Assembly: GCA_003567005.1 (NCBI GenBank)
Contig: PXBF01000063.1
Location: forward strand, 1 to 41,400
Direction of reading: 5' to 3'
Length of the DNA stretch: 41,400 nucleotides
From: PVC group bacterium
GTDB lineage: Bacteria > Verrucomicrobiota > Kiritimatiellia > UBA8416
Shown: positions 1 to 8,185 of the stretch, one piece after another
How positions within the stretch are numbered: the first letter of the stretch is position 1
How the letters are laid out: the number at the start of each line of letters is the position of its first letter
Notes under the pieces: model-generated
Told to the model about the DNA's origin: nothing
Databases searched by the model: none
Seen by the model: only the letters and a program-made list of their open reading frames with translations
Translations under genes and position numbers: made by a program

Positions 1-219
1 CCGTTTGCCGGGCTGGATCATCCGTCGTCGGAGATGCTGGGGCGCTTGCTGCGCAAACTGGTTGCGCATGGACGTCTGGTGATTGCGTCGCATCATGACC
101 TAAGCAATCTGGAGGCGCTTTTCGATGAAGTGTTGCTGTTGAACCGTCGGTTGATCAAGCGCGGGAAGCCGCAGGTTGTTGTGCACCCGGATTTGCTCAA
201 GGAGGCATTTGGCGGATGA
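1..219 (+). CDS. Metal ABC transporter ATP-binding subunit, C-terminal part (5' end outside window)
   Basis: The reading frame is open from base 1 and ends with TGA at 217-219. The first visible residues, PFAGLD, are the region just after Walker B (D-loop) of an ABC ATPase. The sequence VIASHHDLSNLEALFDEVLL that follows is the H-loop stretch, with the switch histidine in SHHDL. The end of the gene overlaps the next start by four bases (ATGA), and that next gene is a zinc/manganese-type permease, so this subunit probably energises divalent metal uptake (ZnuC/MntB type) at the inner membrane. Walker A, the signature and Walker B lie upstream of the window. Which metal is moved cannot be read from this fragment. 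Confidence 0.85.
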   Translation, partial: PFAGLDHPSSEMLGRLLRKLVAHGRLVIASHHDLSNLEALFDEVLLLNRRLIKRGKPQVVVHPDLLKEAFGG

Positions 220-1073
220 CAGCATGGGAGCAACTATTCGGGTTTATGTTCAGTCAGCGTGCCTTACTGGCCGCGAGCATGATTGGCTTTGTGAATGGTT
301 ATCTGGGGGGGTACGTGGTGTTGAAACGATCTTCCCTGTTTGCGGGCGGCCTGACGCACACCCTTTTTCCCGGGATTGCGCTGGGGGCCATTCTGGCGGG
401 GCTGAATCCGGTTAGTGCGCTGATCGGGGCGGTGTTTATGGCTTTGCTTGCGGGAGTGGGGGCGACGGGGATTGCTGCTGTCTCGCGGGTTGATCGCGAC
501 ACGGCATTGGCCATATTATATACGGCGGCTTTCGGGGGAGGGTTGCTTGCGTTGGAGCGGCTTGGCCTGTATGTGAATATCGAAAATTATTTATTCGGTA
601 ATATTCTGGGGGTGACCCGCATGGACCTTTGGTTTGTGTATATTGCGGGGGGACTTACCATGGCGTTGTTGATTTTATTTCAACGGCCGTTGTTGTTGTA
701 TGTTTTTTCGCCCGATGCTGCGGCTTCGCAAGGGGTACCGGTGAAAACCATCGGGTATGGTCTGGCGGTTTTGCTGGTCGTGAATATGGTGTTGTCGCTA
801 CAGGCAGTGGGTACTGTTTTGACGCTGGGGTTATTGATTGCGCCGGCTGCCATTTTATATCTCTTCAGCAATTCCGTGCGGGTGATTTTGTGGGGTGGCG
901 GCTTGCTGGGAGCGGTGATTGCGGTTGGCAGTGTGGTGCTTTCGGTGCTGCACGATATCCAGACAGGACCCGCTATTGTCGTGATTCTGGGGGTTCTTTT
1001 CCTGCTAGCTTTTTGTCTGAGTCCTGTATACGGTTTGATGGCTGTAATCCGCAAGCGCGGACATATGCGCTGA
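216..1073 (+). CDS. Metal (zinc/manganese-type) ABC transporter permease
   Basis: A 285-residue, very hydrophobic protein of the ABC-3 family (ZnuB/MntC/TroC type). It begins with a short cytosolic stretch and then has about eight to nine membrane segments. The early GYLGGYVVLKRSSLFAGGL region and the TLFPGIALGAILAG stretch resemble the family motif around the first helices, and GLLIAPAAILYLFS matches the conserved late segment. The start ATG overlaps the stop of the ATPase gene (ATGA), and a Fur-family regulator follows 50 bases after the stop, giving the usual uptake-plus-regulator arrangement. The substrate-binding protein is not in the window and may lie upstream. Zinc is the likely metal because of the neighbour, but manganese or iron are possible. 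Confidence 0.88.
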   Translation: MTAWEQLFGFMFSQRALLAASMIGFVNGYLGGYVVLKRSSLFAGGLTHTLFPGIALGAILAGLNPVSALIGAVFMALLAGVGATGIAAVSRVDRDTALAILYTAAFGGGLLALERLGLYVNIENYLFGNILGVTRMDLWFVYIAGGLTMALLILFQRPLLLYVFSPDAAASQGVPVKTIGYGLAVLLVVNMVLSLQAVGTVLTLGLLIAPAAILYLFSNSVRVILWGGGLLGAVIAVGSVVLSVLHDIQTGPAIVVILGVLFLLAFCLSPVYGLMAVIRKRGHMR

Positions 1074-1123
1074 TAAGATGACGGATTTGATGTTTAAGGA
1101 TTTAGGGCAGGGCAGGAGTGGAG

Positions 1124-1513
1124 ATGGCAGCAGGCGTTCAGAGAAATACGAAGCAGCGGCGTGCGATTCAGGAAGTGTTTCGCGCAGCAGAGCGGCCGTT
1201 GAGTCCGGAGGAAATACTCGAGCGTGCGCGTGTGCATGTCAAGGGTATTGGACAAGCAACGGTGTATCGGTCCATTGCCGGACTTTTATCGGATCAATTC
1301 ATTGTGCCGGTTGACATACCGGGGCATCCTTCGCGTTACGAACTTGCGGGTCTAAAGCACCATCATCACTTTGCATGCATGGGATGTGGACGGGTGTTTG
1401 AGTTGGAAGGGTGCCCTTACAACGGGGAAACGGATGTGCCCCGTGGATTTACGGTAACGGGGCATGAAGTGATTTTGTATGGTCGTTGTGACCATTGCCA
1501 AGGTGCTGCGTGA
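1124..1513 (+). CDS. Fur-family metal-responsive repressor, probably Zur
   Basis: A 129-residue Fur/Zur/PerR-type regulator. The N-terminal winged helix (about residues 1-75) includes GQATVYRSIAGLL, the recognition-helix region of the family. The dimerisation half carries a histidine run (HHHHF) followed by CMGCG, and a second pair CDHC near the end. The two CxxC pairs form the structural zinc site in this family, and the His cluster contributes to the sensing site. I chose ATG 1124 because AGGAG at 1114-1118 lies five bases upstream; an in-frame GTG at 1118 is the alternative. It lies directly behind a divalent-metal ABC transporter, so it probably represses that operon when metal is plentiful. 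Zur is favoured over Fur only by this context. Confidence 0.85.
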   Translation: MAAGVQRNTKQRRAIQEVFRAAERPLSPEEILERARVHVKGIGQATVYRSIAGLLSDQFIVPVDIPGHPSRYELAGLKHHHHFACMGCGRVFELEGCPYNGETDVPRGFTVTGHEVILYGRCDHCQGAA

Positions 1514-1581
1514 GATTGTCGCAACCGGACTGAATCTATTGTCTACATATATCTGTTATTGTTTGCTATCATTCCCGTGTT

Positions 1582-3357
1582 ATGCAAATCAATATTTATG
1601 CTTTGGTGTCTTTGCTGGCCATGGTTTTGACGGCTATGCTCTGTAGTCATGCTTGGAAACGGCGTGATGCACCGTGTGCTATGGTCGTTGTGTGGATGGC
1701 CGGGAGCATGGCTGTCTGGACAGGCGCTGCGGCCATAGAGGCCATGATGTTGACGGTTCCGTTGAAATACATCTGGTCAGTAGTTGCATACATTGGGACA
1801 ACCGCTACTCCTGTTTTTTTTGTGATGATGGCGTTGGAATATGCTGGCAAGGGTGCTGCCTTACGGAGACGAAGTGTAATCTTATTCCTTTGGGGCATTC
1901 CTGTATGTACCTTTTTGATGGCGTTGACTAACCCATGGCATGGTTTGTTGTGGCGTGATATCGTTTTGCGAGAGAGCGTATTTGGCATTGTGGGCGTTTA
2001 TGTGCGCGGTATTTGGTTCTGGCTGTTCATGGCGCATGCCTATGTTCTTGTTCTGGGGGCTGTTGTCATACTGGTAGGCTGCATTTTTGTTTTTCCGGCG
2101 GTATTCAGAATGCAACCGATGCTATTGGCCTTCTCGGCCATCTTTCCTTTATTGGGGAATTTCTTATATATTGTAAACCCGCAGTGGACGGGTGGTTTCG
2201 ATTTTGCGCCCTTTTTGTTTTCGGCCAGTGTTATGCTTATGGGATACGCGGTTTTGCATGGTCGGTGGCTTGATGTGATGCCACTGCCTCCCGGGGTTCT
2301 GGTGGATCATTTGCGCGAAGGTCTCTGTGTTTTCGACCACAAGAATCGGTTGATCGGTTTTAATCCTGCTGCGAGCAAGTTACTCGGGGTTTCTGCATCC
2401 TCGATTGGCCGTGATGGGGAGGTTGTACTCTCGGACATTGGAGACGTTCTGTCTTTTCCTCTCGATGAACGAGAGCATGTTTGTGATGTAAAGCGCGAAA
2501 AGCATGGTCAAATACTGGAGATTTTGCGTGTTGGTATTCCCGTTGCGCACGGTCGTTCCTGTTGGAAGCTTTTAACGATTCGGGAAGTAACATCGCGCCG
2601 CAAGGCGGATCAGGAGCGTATGATGTTGCAACAGGAATTGATGCAGGCGCGTAAACTCGATTTGGTGGGTCGTATTACGGGTGGTGTCGCACATGAATTC
2701 AATAATCGCTTGATGAGTATAATGGGGAATGCGCAGCTTTCGTATGATCTGGCGTTACCGGAGCAGCATGAAATTCGTGAATTTCAATCCGAAATCCTGA
2801 AGGTTGGAGAAAGCACTGCTACGATTATTCGTCAGTTATTGGCCTATGCCCGCCAGCAGCCATCAGATCCCCAGACGGTTGATATCAATCAGCATATTTC
2901 TGATCAGTTTTCGCTTCTTGAGCAAGTCGTTGGCTCGGGGATCAAGCTGCATTGGTTTCCGGGGCAAGGTGTTCCCGATATCGTGATTGACCCGTTACAG
3001 TTGAATCAGGTTCTGGTGCAGTTGGTTCTCAATGCAAAGGAGGCGTGTGAAGATAGAGGGGTGGTTACGTTACGAACATCGTATGAAATCCTACCATCTG
3101 CGTCTTTCGGTGCTGTTTCTGCTAAAGATGTGAGAGAGCCGTTTGTTTGTCTTGATATAACAGATACGGGGCCTGGTATTGATCCGTCTGTTGCCGTGCA
3201 ATTGTTTGAGCCCTTTGTAACCACGAAAGGGTTAGGGCGCGGGCTGGGGTTGGCTACGGTTTATGGAATCGCGACACAAAATGGCGGGCATGTCTTAACT
3301 GACAAGCTTTCCGATGGGACAACGCGTTTTCGAGTCCTCTTTCAGGCTGAAAATTAA
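1582..3357 (+). CDS. Orphan 7TM-PAS sensor histidine kinase
   Basis: A 591-residue sensor kinase. Residues about 1-225 form seven hydrophobic segments of the type found in N-terminal 7TM histidine kinases. A PAS-like domain follows (about 235-345, with FDHKNRLIGFNPAASKLLG). The HisKA dimerisation helix carries VAHEFNN with phospho-acceptor His371. The ATPase domain shows an N box (VLNAKEACE), a G1 box DTGPGID starting at Asp528, and GLGRGLGLATVYGI. The VAHEFNN and FVTTK sequences place it near NtrB-like/hybrid-type kinases that respond to small molecules or envelope state. No response regulator lies beside it, so its partner must be elsewhere. The stop overlaps the stop of the convergent TPR gene by four bases (3354-3357). 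Confidence 0.88.
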   Translation: MQINIYALVSLLAMVLTAMLCSHAWKRRDAPCAMVVVWMAGSMAVWTGAAAIEAMMLTVPLKYIWSVVAYIGTTATPVFFVMMALEYAGKGAALRRRSVILFLWGIPVCTFLMALTNPWHGLLWRDIVLRESVFGIVGVYVRGIWFWLFMAHAYVLVLGAVVILVGCIFVFPAVFRMQPMLLAFSAIFPLLGNFLYIVNPQWTGGFDFAPFLFSASVMLMGYAVLHGRWLDVMPLPPGVLVDHLREGLCVFDHKNRLIGFNPAASKLLGVSASSIGRDGEVVLSDIGDVLSFPLDEREHVCDVKREKHGQILEILRVGIPVAHGRSCWKLLTIREVTSRRKADQERMMLQQELMQARKLDLVGRITGGVAHEFNNRLMSIMGNAQLSYDLALPEQHEIREFQSEILKVGESTATIIRQLLAYARQQPSDPQTVDINQHISDQFSLLEQVVGSGIKLHWFPGQGVPDIVIDPLQLNQVLVQLVLNAKEACEDRGVVTLRTSYEILPSASFGAVSAKDVREPFVCLDITDTGPGIDPSVAVQLFEPFVTTKGLGRGLGLATVYGIATQNGGHVLTDKLSDGTTRFRVLFQAEN

Positions 3358-4019
3358 GAGGACTGTTGTCGCTGCATTTTGCGTTCCAGGTCCATGAGTC
3401 GTTCTTCGATTTCAGCGCCCCAGGGGTTGTCGGGATGGTTGGCGATAAAGTCCTCATAGATGGCGCGAGCCTCTTCGAGATATCCTAGATGTTGCTTCAG
3501 ACGTGCTTCGCCAAGACGTGCTTGTGGGTAGAGATAATGGTCTGGGTTCTTTTCGGCAAAATCTCGAAAGCCAGCTTCAGCTTCTTCCATTTGTTCTGGC
3601 GCACCGAGTGCTTCCAGCGCAAAGAGCCGCCCCAGAGTCGCAGTGCTGGTAAATGGGTGCTCGCTCCATGTGTTTTTGAAATATTCATAGGCTTCCAATG
3701 CTTCTTGATAACGCCCCAAATCGAAATGCACTTTTGCTAGAGAGAGTTGCGCCAAGGGGGCTGCTTCGGAGCGGGGAAAGCGTGAGACAATCTCCTCGAA
3801 TTCACTGGAGGATTGTGCCGTTGCCAGTCGTTGTTCTGCTTCGAGTACTTGTTGGGCGCGCCGTTGGTTGAGCGTCCAGACGGCAAAACCTGCAACCAGG
3901 ATTACGAGCAGCGTTGTTAATGCGGTACTGGTGTGTTTTTGGATAAAGTCGCGGACGGCTATCCATTCTTCGTTAATGGGTGGTTGTTTGTGTTTGGCTG
4001 GATGCTTTTGATTGCTCAT
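3354..4019 (-). CDS. Single-TM tetratricopeptide-repeat protein, YfgM-like
   Basis: A 221-residue protein. It has a basic/polar cytosolic head of about 30 residues, one membrane helix (about 33-50, TTLLVILVAGFAVWTL), then helical repeats of TPR type over the remaining 160 residues (for example ALAQ/AKVHFDLGRYQEALEAYE and ARLKQHLGYLEEARAIYEDF). This is the layout of E. coli YfgM and related envelope proteins that scaffold secretion or assembly complexes, with the repeats in the periplasm. The similarity is architectural, so the specific role is unknown. The gene converges on the histidine kinase gene with a four-base overlap of stops. Confidence 0.75.
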   Translation of the reverse strand: MSNQKHPAKHKQPPINEEWIAVRDFIQKHTSTALTTLLVILVAGFAVWTLNQRRAQQVLEAEQRLATAQSSSEFEEIVSRFPRSEAAPLAQLSLAKVHFDLGRYQEALEAYEYFKNTWSEHPFTSTATLGRLFALEALGAPEQMEEAEAGFRDFAEKNPDHYLYPQARLGEARLKQHLGYLEEARAIYEDFIANHPDNPWGAEIEERLMDLERKMQRQQSS

Positions 4020-4188
4020 GATGCCTCTTGAAATGGTTTACATAAATCTCTCATACCTTACGAATATATTGGGGAGGAACGCAAGCCAGATTCCTACTCT
4101 TCTGCGGTGTCTTGGTATCTGTTGGCTGTTTAGATGCCAGTCGGAGTCAAATTATGGGGTAAGCGCTGTGGTTTGTTCTTTGGGCACG

Positions 4189-4227
4189 TGCTTGCTGGCA
4201 GCCTTTTTTGCAGCATGCCAGCAAGCA
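4189..4227. terminator. Perfect 12-bp stem-loop, possible terminator without a T-tract
   Basis: Bases 4189-4200 and 4216-4227 are perfect inverted repeats (core CTTGCTGGCA / TGCCAGCAAG) around a 15-base loop that holds a run of six T. It lies 16 bases beyond the stop of the minus-strand DUF481 gene and in front of the TPR gene. The stem is long enough to end transcription or protect an mRNA 3' end, but no T-run follows it on either strand, so an intrinsic terminator is uncertain. Confidence 0.4.
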
Positions 4228-4242
4228 AGCGTGATGCTTTGA
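4225..4242. repeat. 18-base repeat, copy 1
   Basis: GCAAGCGTGATGCTTTGA, identical to bases 19643-19660. It touches the stop codon of the DUF481 gene (minus strand) and partly overlaps the right arm of the stem-loop at 4189-4227. Confidence 0.6.
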
Positions 4243-4968
4243 TTAGATCTGGATGCCCAAACCCGAGATGAGAGTGAAGTCGTTCTTTTCTAGATCTGGC
4301 CCTGGCGTACTGTCGTGGCTCAGTTGCAGTACAACGCGCAGTTGCATTCTGGATGTCATGTCAGCGCTGGCCCCTAATTCTGCATTGAGCAGAAAATCCT
4401 CGAAGTCTTCTGTTTGGGGGAGGAATTCTGCAGACTGCCAGATTCTGGCTGTTTCACTGATCCGATAGTCGAGGCGTTCTGCAATTCTTACCGCGAGATA
4501 GTTATCCCGCTCACGCGACACTTTTTCCCATACATAAGATGGACCCAACTCTGCCGTGATTCTCAGGTTATCCTGGCGTACCAGATAACCACCGATTGCG
4601 GGGCCGAGAATGGCACGATAGTCGATTTCCGCGATGTCATCATAGAGAGCAGAGGTATTTGCCGCTGCATACCAGCGTTTGGATAAGTCGTGCTGGTATT
4701 TTGCCGAACCGCGGATATTTTCTACTGTGGTTTCCGTGCGATCGTCAATTTTGCTCTCGCCGTAATTGCCTTCGAGAGCCAAACGAAGACTATTGCCTGT
4801 TGTAAACTCTCCTTCGCTGACGAAGGCGACATTGCCGAGAACGGTTTCGCTATTGCCCTCGGTGATCGTTAAGCCGATGTTCAGTGTGTTATCAAAGTCG
4901 GCCTCGCCATAGGCAAGTGAGCTGACGAGTACCAATAGTCCTGCTAGCTGGGTTGTTTTTCCTGTCAT
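4243..4968 (-). CDS. DUF481 (YdiY-like) outer-membrane protein
   Basis: A 241-residue protein with a clear signal peptide (QLAGLLVLVSSLAYGEA; cleavage about residue 21). The mature part is made of alternating polar/hydrophobic strands typical of a small beta-barrel. The NIGLTITEGNSET start, the repeated LGNVAFVSEGEFTTGNSLRL strands and the central KYQHDLSKRWYAAANTSALYDDI region match the DUF481 family, which includes salt-induced YdiY of E. coli. Function within the family is unknown. A strong Shine-Dalgarno AAGGAGG lies just upstream on the minus strand (about 4977-4983). It is transcribed away from the GT2 gene and faces the TPR gene tail-to-head, with a stem-loop between. Confidence 0.8.
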   Translation of the reverse strand: MTGKTTQLAGLLVLVSSLAYGEADFDNTLNIGLTITEGNSETVLGNVAFVSEGEFTTGNSLRLALEGNYGESKIDDRTETTVENIRGSAKYQHDLSKRWYAAANTSALYDDIAEIDYRAILGPAIGGYLVRQDNLRITAELGPSYVWEKVSRERDNYLAVRIAERLDYRISETARIWQSAEFLPQTEDFEDFLLNAELGASADMTSRMQLRVVLQLSHDSTPGPDLEKNDFTLISGLGIQI

Positions 4969-5147
4969 TTTACGTTTCCTCCTTCGTTACGGAATGGCCT
5001 ATAGGGATCACCATTGCCCCGATAGCCGTGCTCTATTCATTACATCTCAGGGATAGAATGGCAAGTTATGAATGATCACGTTATTCCTGCTTGCACAGAG
5101 GAAGGGAGAAAATTAGATTAACAGCAATTCTAGCGTCAGGAGAAGGC

Positions 5148-5852
5148 ATGAAACTATCGATTGTTATACCCGTATATAATGAGGCTGCTACACTAGACGA
5201 GATATTGCGTCAGGTTACGGCTGTTGATACGGGCTTGGAGACAGAGTTGGTGTTGGTAGATGACTGTTCACTGGATGGTTCCCGCGAACAGTTAGAGCGG
5301 TTGCGTGCAGAACATCCTGACTGGAAGTTTCACTTTCATACCTATAATCAGGGAAAGGGAGCTGCCCTCCGGAGTGGTTTTTCTGTTGCGACAGGTGATA
5401 TTGTCCTTATTCAGGATGCGGATTTGGAATATGACCCGAAAGAGTATCCGCGTTTGTTAGCGCCGATATTAGAGGGACATGCCGATGTGGTGTATGGTTC
5501 CCGTTTTTTAGGGGGCGGAGCGCATCGGGTCGTATTTTTTTGGCACTATGTGGGCAATCGTTTCTTAACGCTTATGTCCAACATGATGACGGATTTGAAT
5601 TTGACGGATATGGAAGTGTGCTACAAAGTCTTTCGACGTGAAGTGTTAGAGAGCATCCGGTTATGCGAGAATCGTTTTGGGTTTGAGGTGGAAGTCACCG
5701 CAAAAATTTCTCGAGGCAAGCGCTGGCGCATTTATGAAGTACCCATTGCGTATTATGGGCGCGGTTATTCCGAGGGCAAAAAGATTACCTGGAAGGATGG
5801 GGTACGCGCGCTCTGGTGTATTTTCAAGTATCGCTTTACGAAGGTGAAATAA
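5148..5852 (+). CDS. Family 2 glycosyltransferase (polyprenyl-phosphate type)
   Basis: A 234-residue GT-A fold enzyme similar to dolichyl/undecaprenyl-phosphate sugar synthases. The N terminus LSIVIPVYNEAATLDEIL is the nucleotide-binding strand. LVLVDDCSLDGS follows, then NQGKGAALRSGF and the metal-binding QDADLEYDP, and ADVVYGSRFLGGG completes the set. There are no obvious membrane segments, so it is probably cytosolic or membrane-associated and transfers a sugar to a lipid carrier or surface glycan. ATG 5148 is preceded by AGGAGAAGG (5138-5146); an upstream in-frame TTG at 5091 lacks such a site and adds residues unlike the family. The donor sugar cannot be predicted. It stands alone and converges on parA. 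Confidence 0.88.
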   Translation: MKLSIVIPVYNEAATLDEILRQVTAVDTGLETELVLVDDCSLDGSREQLERLRAEHPDWKFHFHTYNQGKGAALRSGFSVATGDIVLIQDADLEYDPKEYPRLLAPILEGHADVVYGSRFLGGGAHRVVFFWHYVGNRFLTLMSNMMTDLNLTDMEVCYKVFRREVLESIRLCENRFGFEVEVTAKISRGKRWRIYEVPIAYYGRGYSEGKKITWKDGVRALWCIFKYRFTKVK

Positions 5853-5879
5853 GTAACAACTGCAAGCATGCGGTATGGT

Positions 5880-6671
5880 TTATGGGATCGAAGTTTGCTG
5901 TGTTCGGCTCATGATTTCCTTCGCGAGTTGCCGGTAGGCCAATGTGCCAGTGCAGTGCGGGTCATATTGAATGACCGGTTTTCCAAAGCTGGGTGCTTCG
6001 CTTAGGCGGACATTGCGTGGGATCATGGTTTTGTAGACTTTTTCGCCAAAGTGGCTGCGCACTTCTTCTGCGACGTCTTGCGACAAGCGTGTGCGTGCGT
6101 CAAACATCGTCATGACGATACCTTGGATTTCTATTTCCGGATTAGCGCGGGAGGTACGTAGTTGTTCGACAATGTGGGTTATGACGCTGAGGCCTTCGAG
6201 GGCATAGTATTCGCATTGTATCGGGAGCAGGAGTCCATGTGCAGCTGTCAAGGCATTCATGGTTAATACACCCAATGATGGGGGGCAATCGATAAGGATG
6301 TATTCATATTGTTTACTGCGCACAAGCGGCAAAATTGCCATGCTGAGTCCTTGCAGGTATCCTTCCATTCTGGCGACATCGATTTCGGCTCCAGCCAGAT
6401 CCAGTTCCGATGGTATGATCTGGACATTTGGTGCTATCGACTCTTGTACCAAGCCATGAATGGTGCGTTCGCGCAAGAGAACACGATACAGGCTTGTACC
6501 TTGCTGTCGGGAGAGTCCGAGTCCACTTGTTGCATTGGCTTGTGGGTCGAGGTCAATGACCAATACGGATTTTCCAGCCTCTCCCAGACAAGCCGCAACA
6601 TTGATAACTGTTGTAGTTTTGCCGACACCACCTTTTTGGTTGGCAATGGCGAGCACGCGTGTTGGTGTCAT
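5880..6671 (-). CDS. parA: ParA/Soj-family partition ATPase
   Basis: A 263-residue deviant Walker ATPase. KGGVGKTT (signature Lys13, Walker Lys18) and VIDLDPQANAT (residues 38-47) are the ParA/Soj hallmarks, and the ILIDCPPSLGVLTMNAL switch region follows. These proteins bind DNA non-specifically as ATP dimers and move ParB-bound cargo. The length fits chromosomal Soj rather than plasmid ParA with an N-terminal DNA-binding domain. No parB or parS-like cluster is visible nearby. Instead an unnamed conserved gene lies 24 bases upstream in the same direction, so the cargo may be something other than the origin. Confidence 0.92.
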   Translation of the reverse strand: MTPTRVLAIANQKGGVGKTTTVINVAACLGEAGKSVLVIDLDPQANATSGLGLSRQQGTSLYRVLLRERTIHGLVQESIAPNVQIIPSELDLAGAEIDVARMEGYLQGLSMAILPLVRSKQYEYILIDCPPSLGVLTMNALTAAHGLLLPIQCEYYALEGLSVITHIVEQLRTSRANPEIEIQGIVMTMFDARTRLSQDVAEEVRSHFGEKVYKTMIPRNVRLSEAPSFGKPVIQYDPHCTGTLAYRQLAKEIMSRTQQTSIP

Positions 6672-6695
6672 CCTGTCTCTCCTGCTTCAACCCAG

Positions 6696-7400
6696 TTATC
6701 CGCCAGACTTCAGCAAGGCGAAAAAGCGGTCCTGATATTCCTCGAAGAGTCCCATCTGATGCAATTTTGTGCCCAGTGGTTTGATTTTACTTGGATCTTT
6801 GCTGGCTGCTTTGAACGCTTCATCGATATCTCTACGCACTCCGCGTGGGACTCCGCCTTCTTGCTCAAAGAGTTTATGGCGTTGCATCTCGCGGATATTG
6901 AATCGTGCCGATGATTGGATGACTTCCCAGAACAGGCGGACGAGACATACATCCCAGGGGTCGTCGACTCCTACTACCACGGCGCTGAGCGGGTCGCTTC
7001 TATCTTGTACGTCTTGTTTGACGCGCTCCACAACGGCTTCCAGATTATCAGCTATTACATTCTCGTGATAGGATTCCTGCTTCAGGCGATAGCCATATTG
7101 CAGAACGCGTATGTCCTGCTCATGTTCGCGCAACCATTCTACGTATTGGCGGGCTTCCTCTCCAAACCCTTCGAGGGCGGTTTGGGCATAAGAGTCCGGC
7201 GTGATGATTTGGGGGCGACCAGCTTCCAACTTGCCTTCACGGATGCGAACGCGACTTGTGTCATCCATTAATTCCGTGATGAGGTGGTAGTTCAGCATTG
7301 TACTGCCGAATGTTTCCAAATGCCCTGATGGCATGAGTCGTACGTCCGTATTATTGACGGCATACCAGAAATTGAATGAGTCTTGTCCTTTATTTGGCAT
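6696..7400 (-). CDS. Conserved protein of unknown function next to parA
   Basis: A 234-residue soluble protein with no signal peptide and no membrane segment. Visible features are an N-terminal YAVNNTDVRLMPSGHLETFG stretch, RVRIREGKLEAGRPQIITP in the middle, EGFGEEARQYVEWLREHE, and an acidic VVGVDDPWDVCLVRLFWEVI segment before a helical, charged C terminus. The strongly patterned motifs suggest a real, conserved family, but I know no function for it. It is read in the same direction as parA (24-base gap) and folK, so the three are probably cotranscribed. A role with ParA is suggested by position only. Confidence 0.7.
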   Translation of the reverse strand: MPNKGQDSFNFWYAVNNTDVRLMPSGHLETFGSTMLNYHLITELMDDTSRVRIREGKLEAGRPQIITPDSYAQTALEGFGEEARQYVEWLREHEQDIRVLQYGYRLKQESYHENVIADNLEAVVERVKQDVQDRSDPLSAVVVGVDDPWDVCLVRLFWEVIQSSARFNIREMQRHKLFEQEGGVPRGVRRDIDEAFKAASKDPSKIKPLGTKLHQMGLFEEYQDRFFALLKSGG

Positions 7401-7473
7401 AGATATTCAGTATGGTTTAAAATGAGAAGAATGAGAAGAATATAATAGTTGTTCGTGTTTCATTGCGGTGGAG

Positions 7474-7490
7474 TGCCACTGTTCGTGGCA
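7474..7490. other. Small hairpin downstream of folK
   Basis: TGCCAC (7474-7479) and GTGGCA (7485-7490) form a six-base stem around a five-base loop, six bases past the folK stop. There is no T-run, so this may only be an mRNA structure between folK and the next gene. Between it and the next start lie a tandem AATGAGAAG and the AT-rich ATATAATA, where a minus-strand promoter could sit. Confidence 0.3.
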
Positions 7491-7495
7491 TGGTG

Positions 7496-8044
7496 CTAGG
7501 AGGTTAATGTATCGGGAATTTGGTGAACAGCTTCGCTGTCTTGCGGTAGGGCGGCCAAGTGTTCGGATACGGACTGGTTGGACCCGGGAATGTGCAAATC
7601 GGGTCTCACATCAGCCAAGGGTTGCAGCACGAAACGCCGTTTTGTCCAGCGTGGGTGTGGCAGGGTCAAGTTTTTGTCCGTGTAGACTGTGTCTTCTGCA
7701 TAGAGGATGTCGATATCGATGGTACGCGGAGCATACCGGTCATCGGTTCTTGTTCGCCCGAGTTTTTCTTCTATCTCATGGATGGCTTCGGAAAGATTCG
7801 GGAGGGGTAATGTTGACATTGTGATCACGACAGCATTGAGATATGCCATATCACGATATTCGGGTTTAACGCCTACCGGCTCGGTTTCATAGACCGGTGA
7901 AACTTCTATTAGCCGCACCCCCGGTATTTTTGCAATGGCTTCAACGGCATTGCGCAAATGGGCCAGACGATCCCCGATGTTGCCCCCGATGCTGAGCCCG
8001 ACTTCCATATTCTCTGTAGTAGTGTTTGTTTCCTGCATTGACAT
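7496..8044 (-). CDS. folK: 2-amino-4-hydroxy-6-hydroxymethyldihydropteridine diphosphokinase
   Basis: A 182-residue HPPK, the folate-pathway enzyme that pyrophosphorylates 6-hydroxymethyl-dihydropterin using ATP, giving the substrate of dihydropteroate synthase (FolP). The family landmarks are in order: SIGGNIGDRLAHLRNAV, VSPVYETEPVG, the AYLNAVV strand, and the signature RYAPRTIDIDIL with its two catalytic/Mg-binding Asp residues, then LPHPRWTKRRFVLQPLAD. The start at 8044 is followed by two further Met codons (8038, 8008), so the exact N terminus is uncertain. The C-terminal 20 residues extend beyond the family core. It heads a minus-strand group with the unnamed gene and parA; no other folate gene is near. 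Confidence 0.93.
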   Translation of the reverse strand: MSMQETNTTTENMEVGLSIGGNIGDRLAHLRNAVEAIAKIPGVRLIEVSPVYETEPVGVKPEYRDMAYLNAVVITMSTLPLPNLSEAIHEIEEKLGRTRTDDRYAPRTIDIDILYAEDTVYTDKNLTLPHPRWTKRRFVLQPLADVRPDLHIPGSNQSVSEHLAALPQDSEAVHQIPDTLTS

Positions 8045-8090
8045 TCAGTCCATCATCCTTAGTATTGCACGTTCTATTGCAATGCGTTGT

Positions 8091-8166
8091 GCCAGTTTAG
8101 CTCAGTTGGTAGAGCAGCTGATTTGTAATCAGCAGGTCGTCGGTTCGAGTCCGACAACTGGCTCCA
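8091..8166 (+). tRNA. tRNA-Thr (anticodon UGU)
   Basis: A complete cloverleaf: acceptor GCCAGTT (8091-8097) pairs with AACTGGC (8156-8162). The D arm is GCTCAGTTGGTAGAGC, the anticodon stem CTGAT/ATCAG holds TGT in the loop, and the T arm has GGTTCGAGTCC. The discriminator T8163 is followed by an encoded CCA (8164-8166). It reads ACA-type threonine codons. Confidence 0.97.
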
Positions 8167-8185
8167 GTTACAATTCCTTATTTAT

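Noticed and set aside
4012..4242. Plus-strand frame of 76 codons between the TPR and DUF481 genes
   Set aside because: It passes through a perfect stem-loop and lacks protein-like features; the region is a spacer between minus-strand genes.
7420..7437. Tandem AATGAGAAG repeat before the parA-linked gene
   Set aside because: Only two copies of nine bases; not enough to call a regulatory site.
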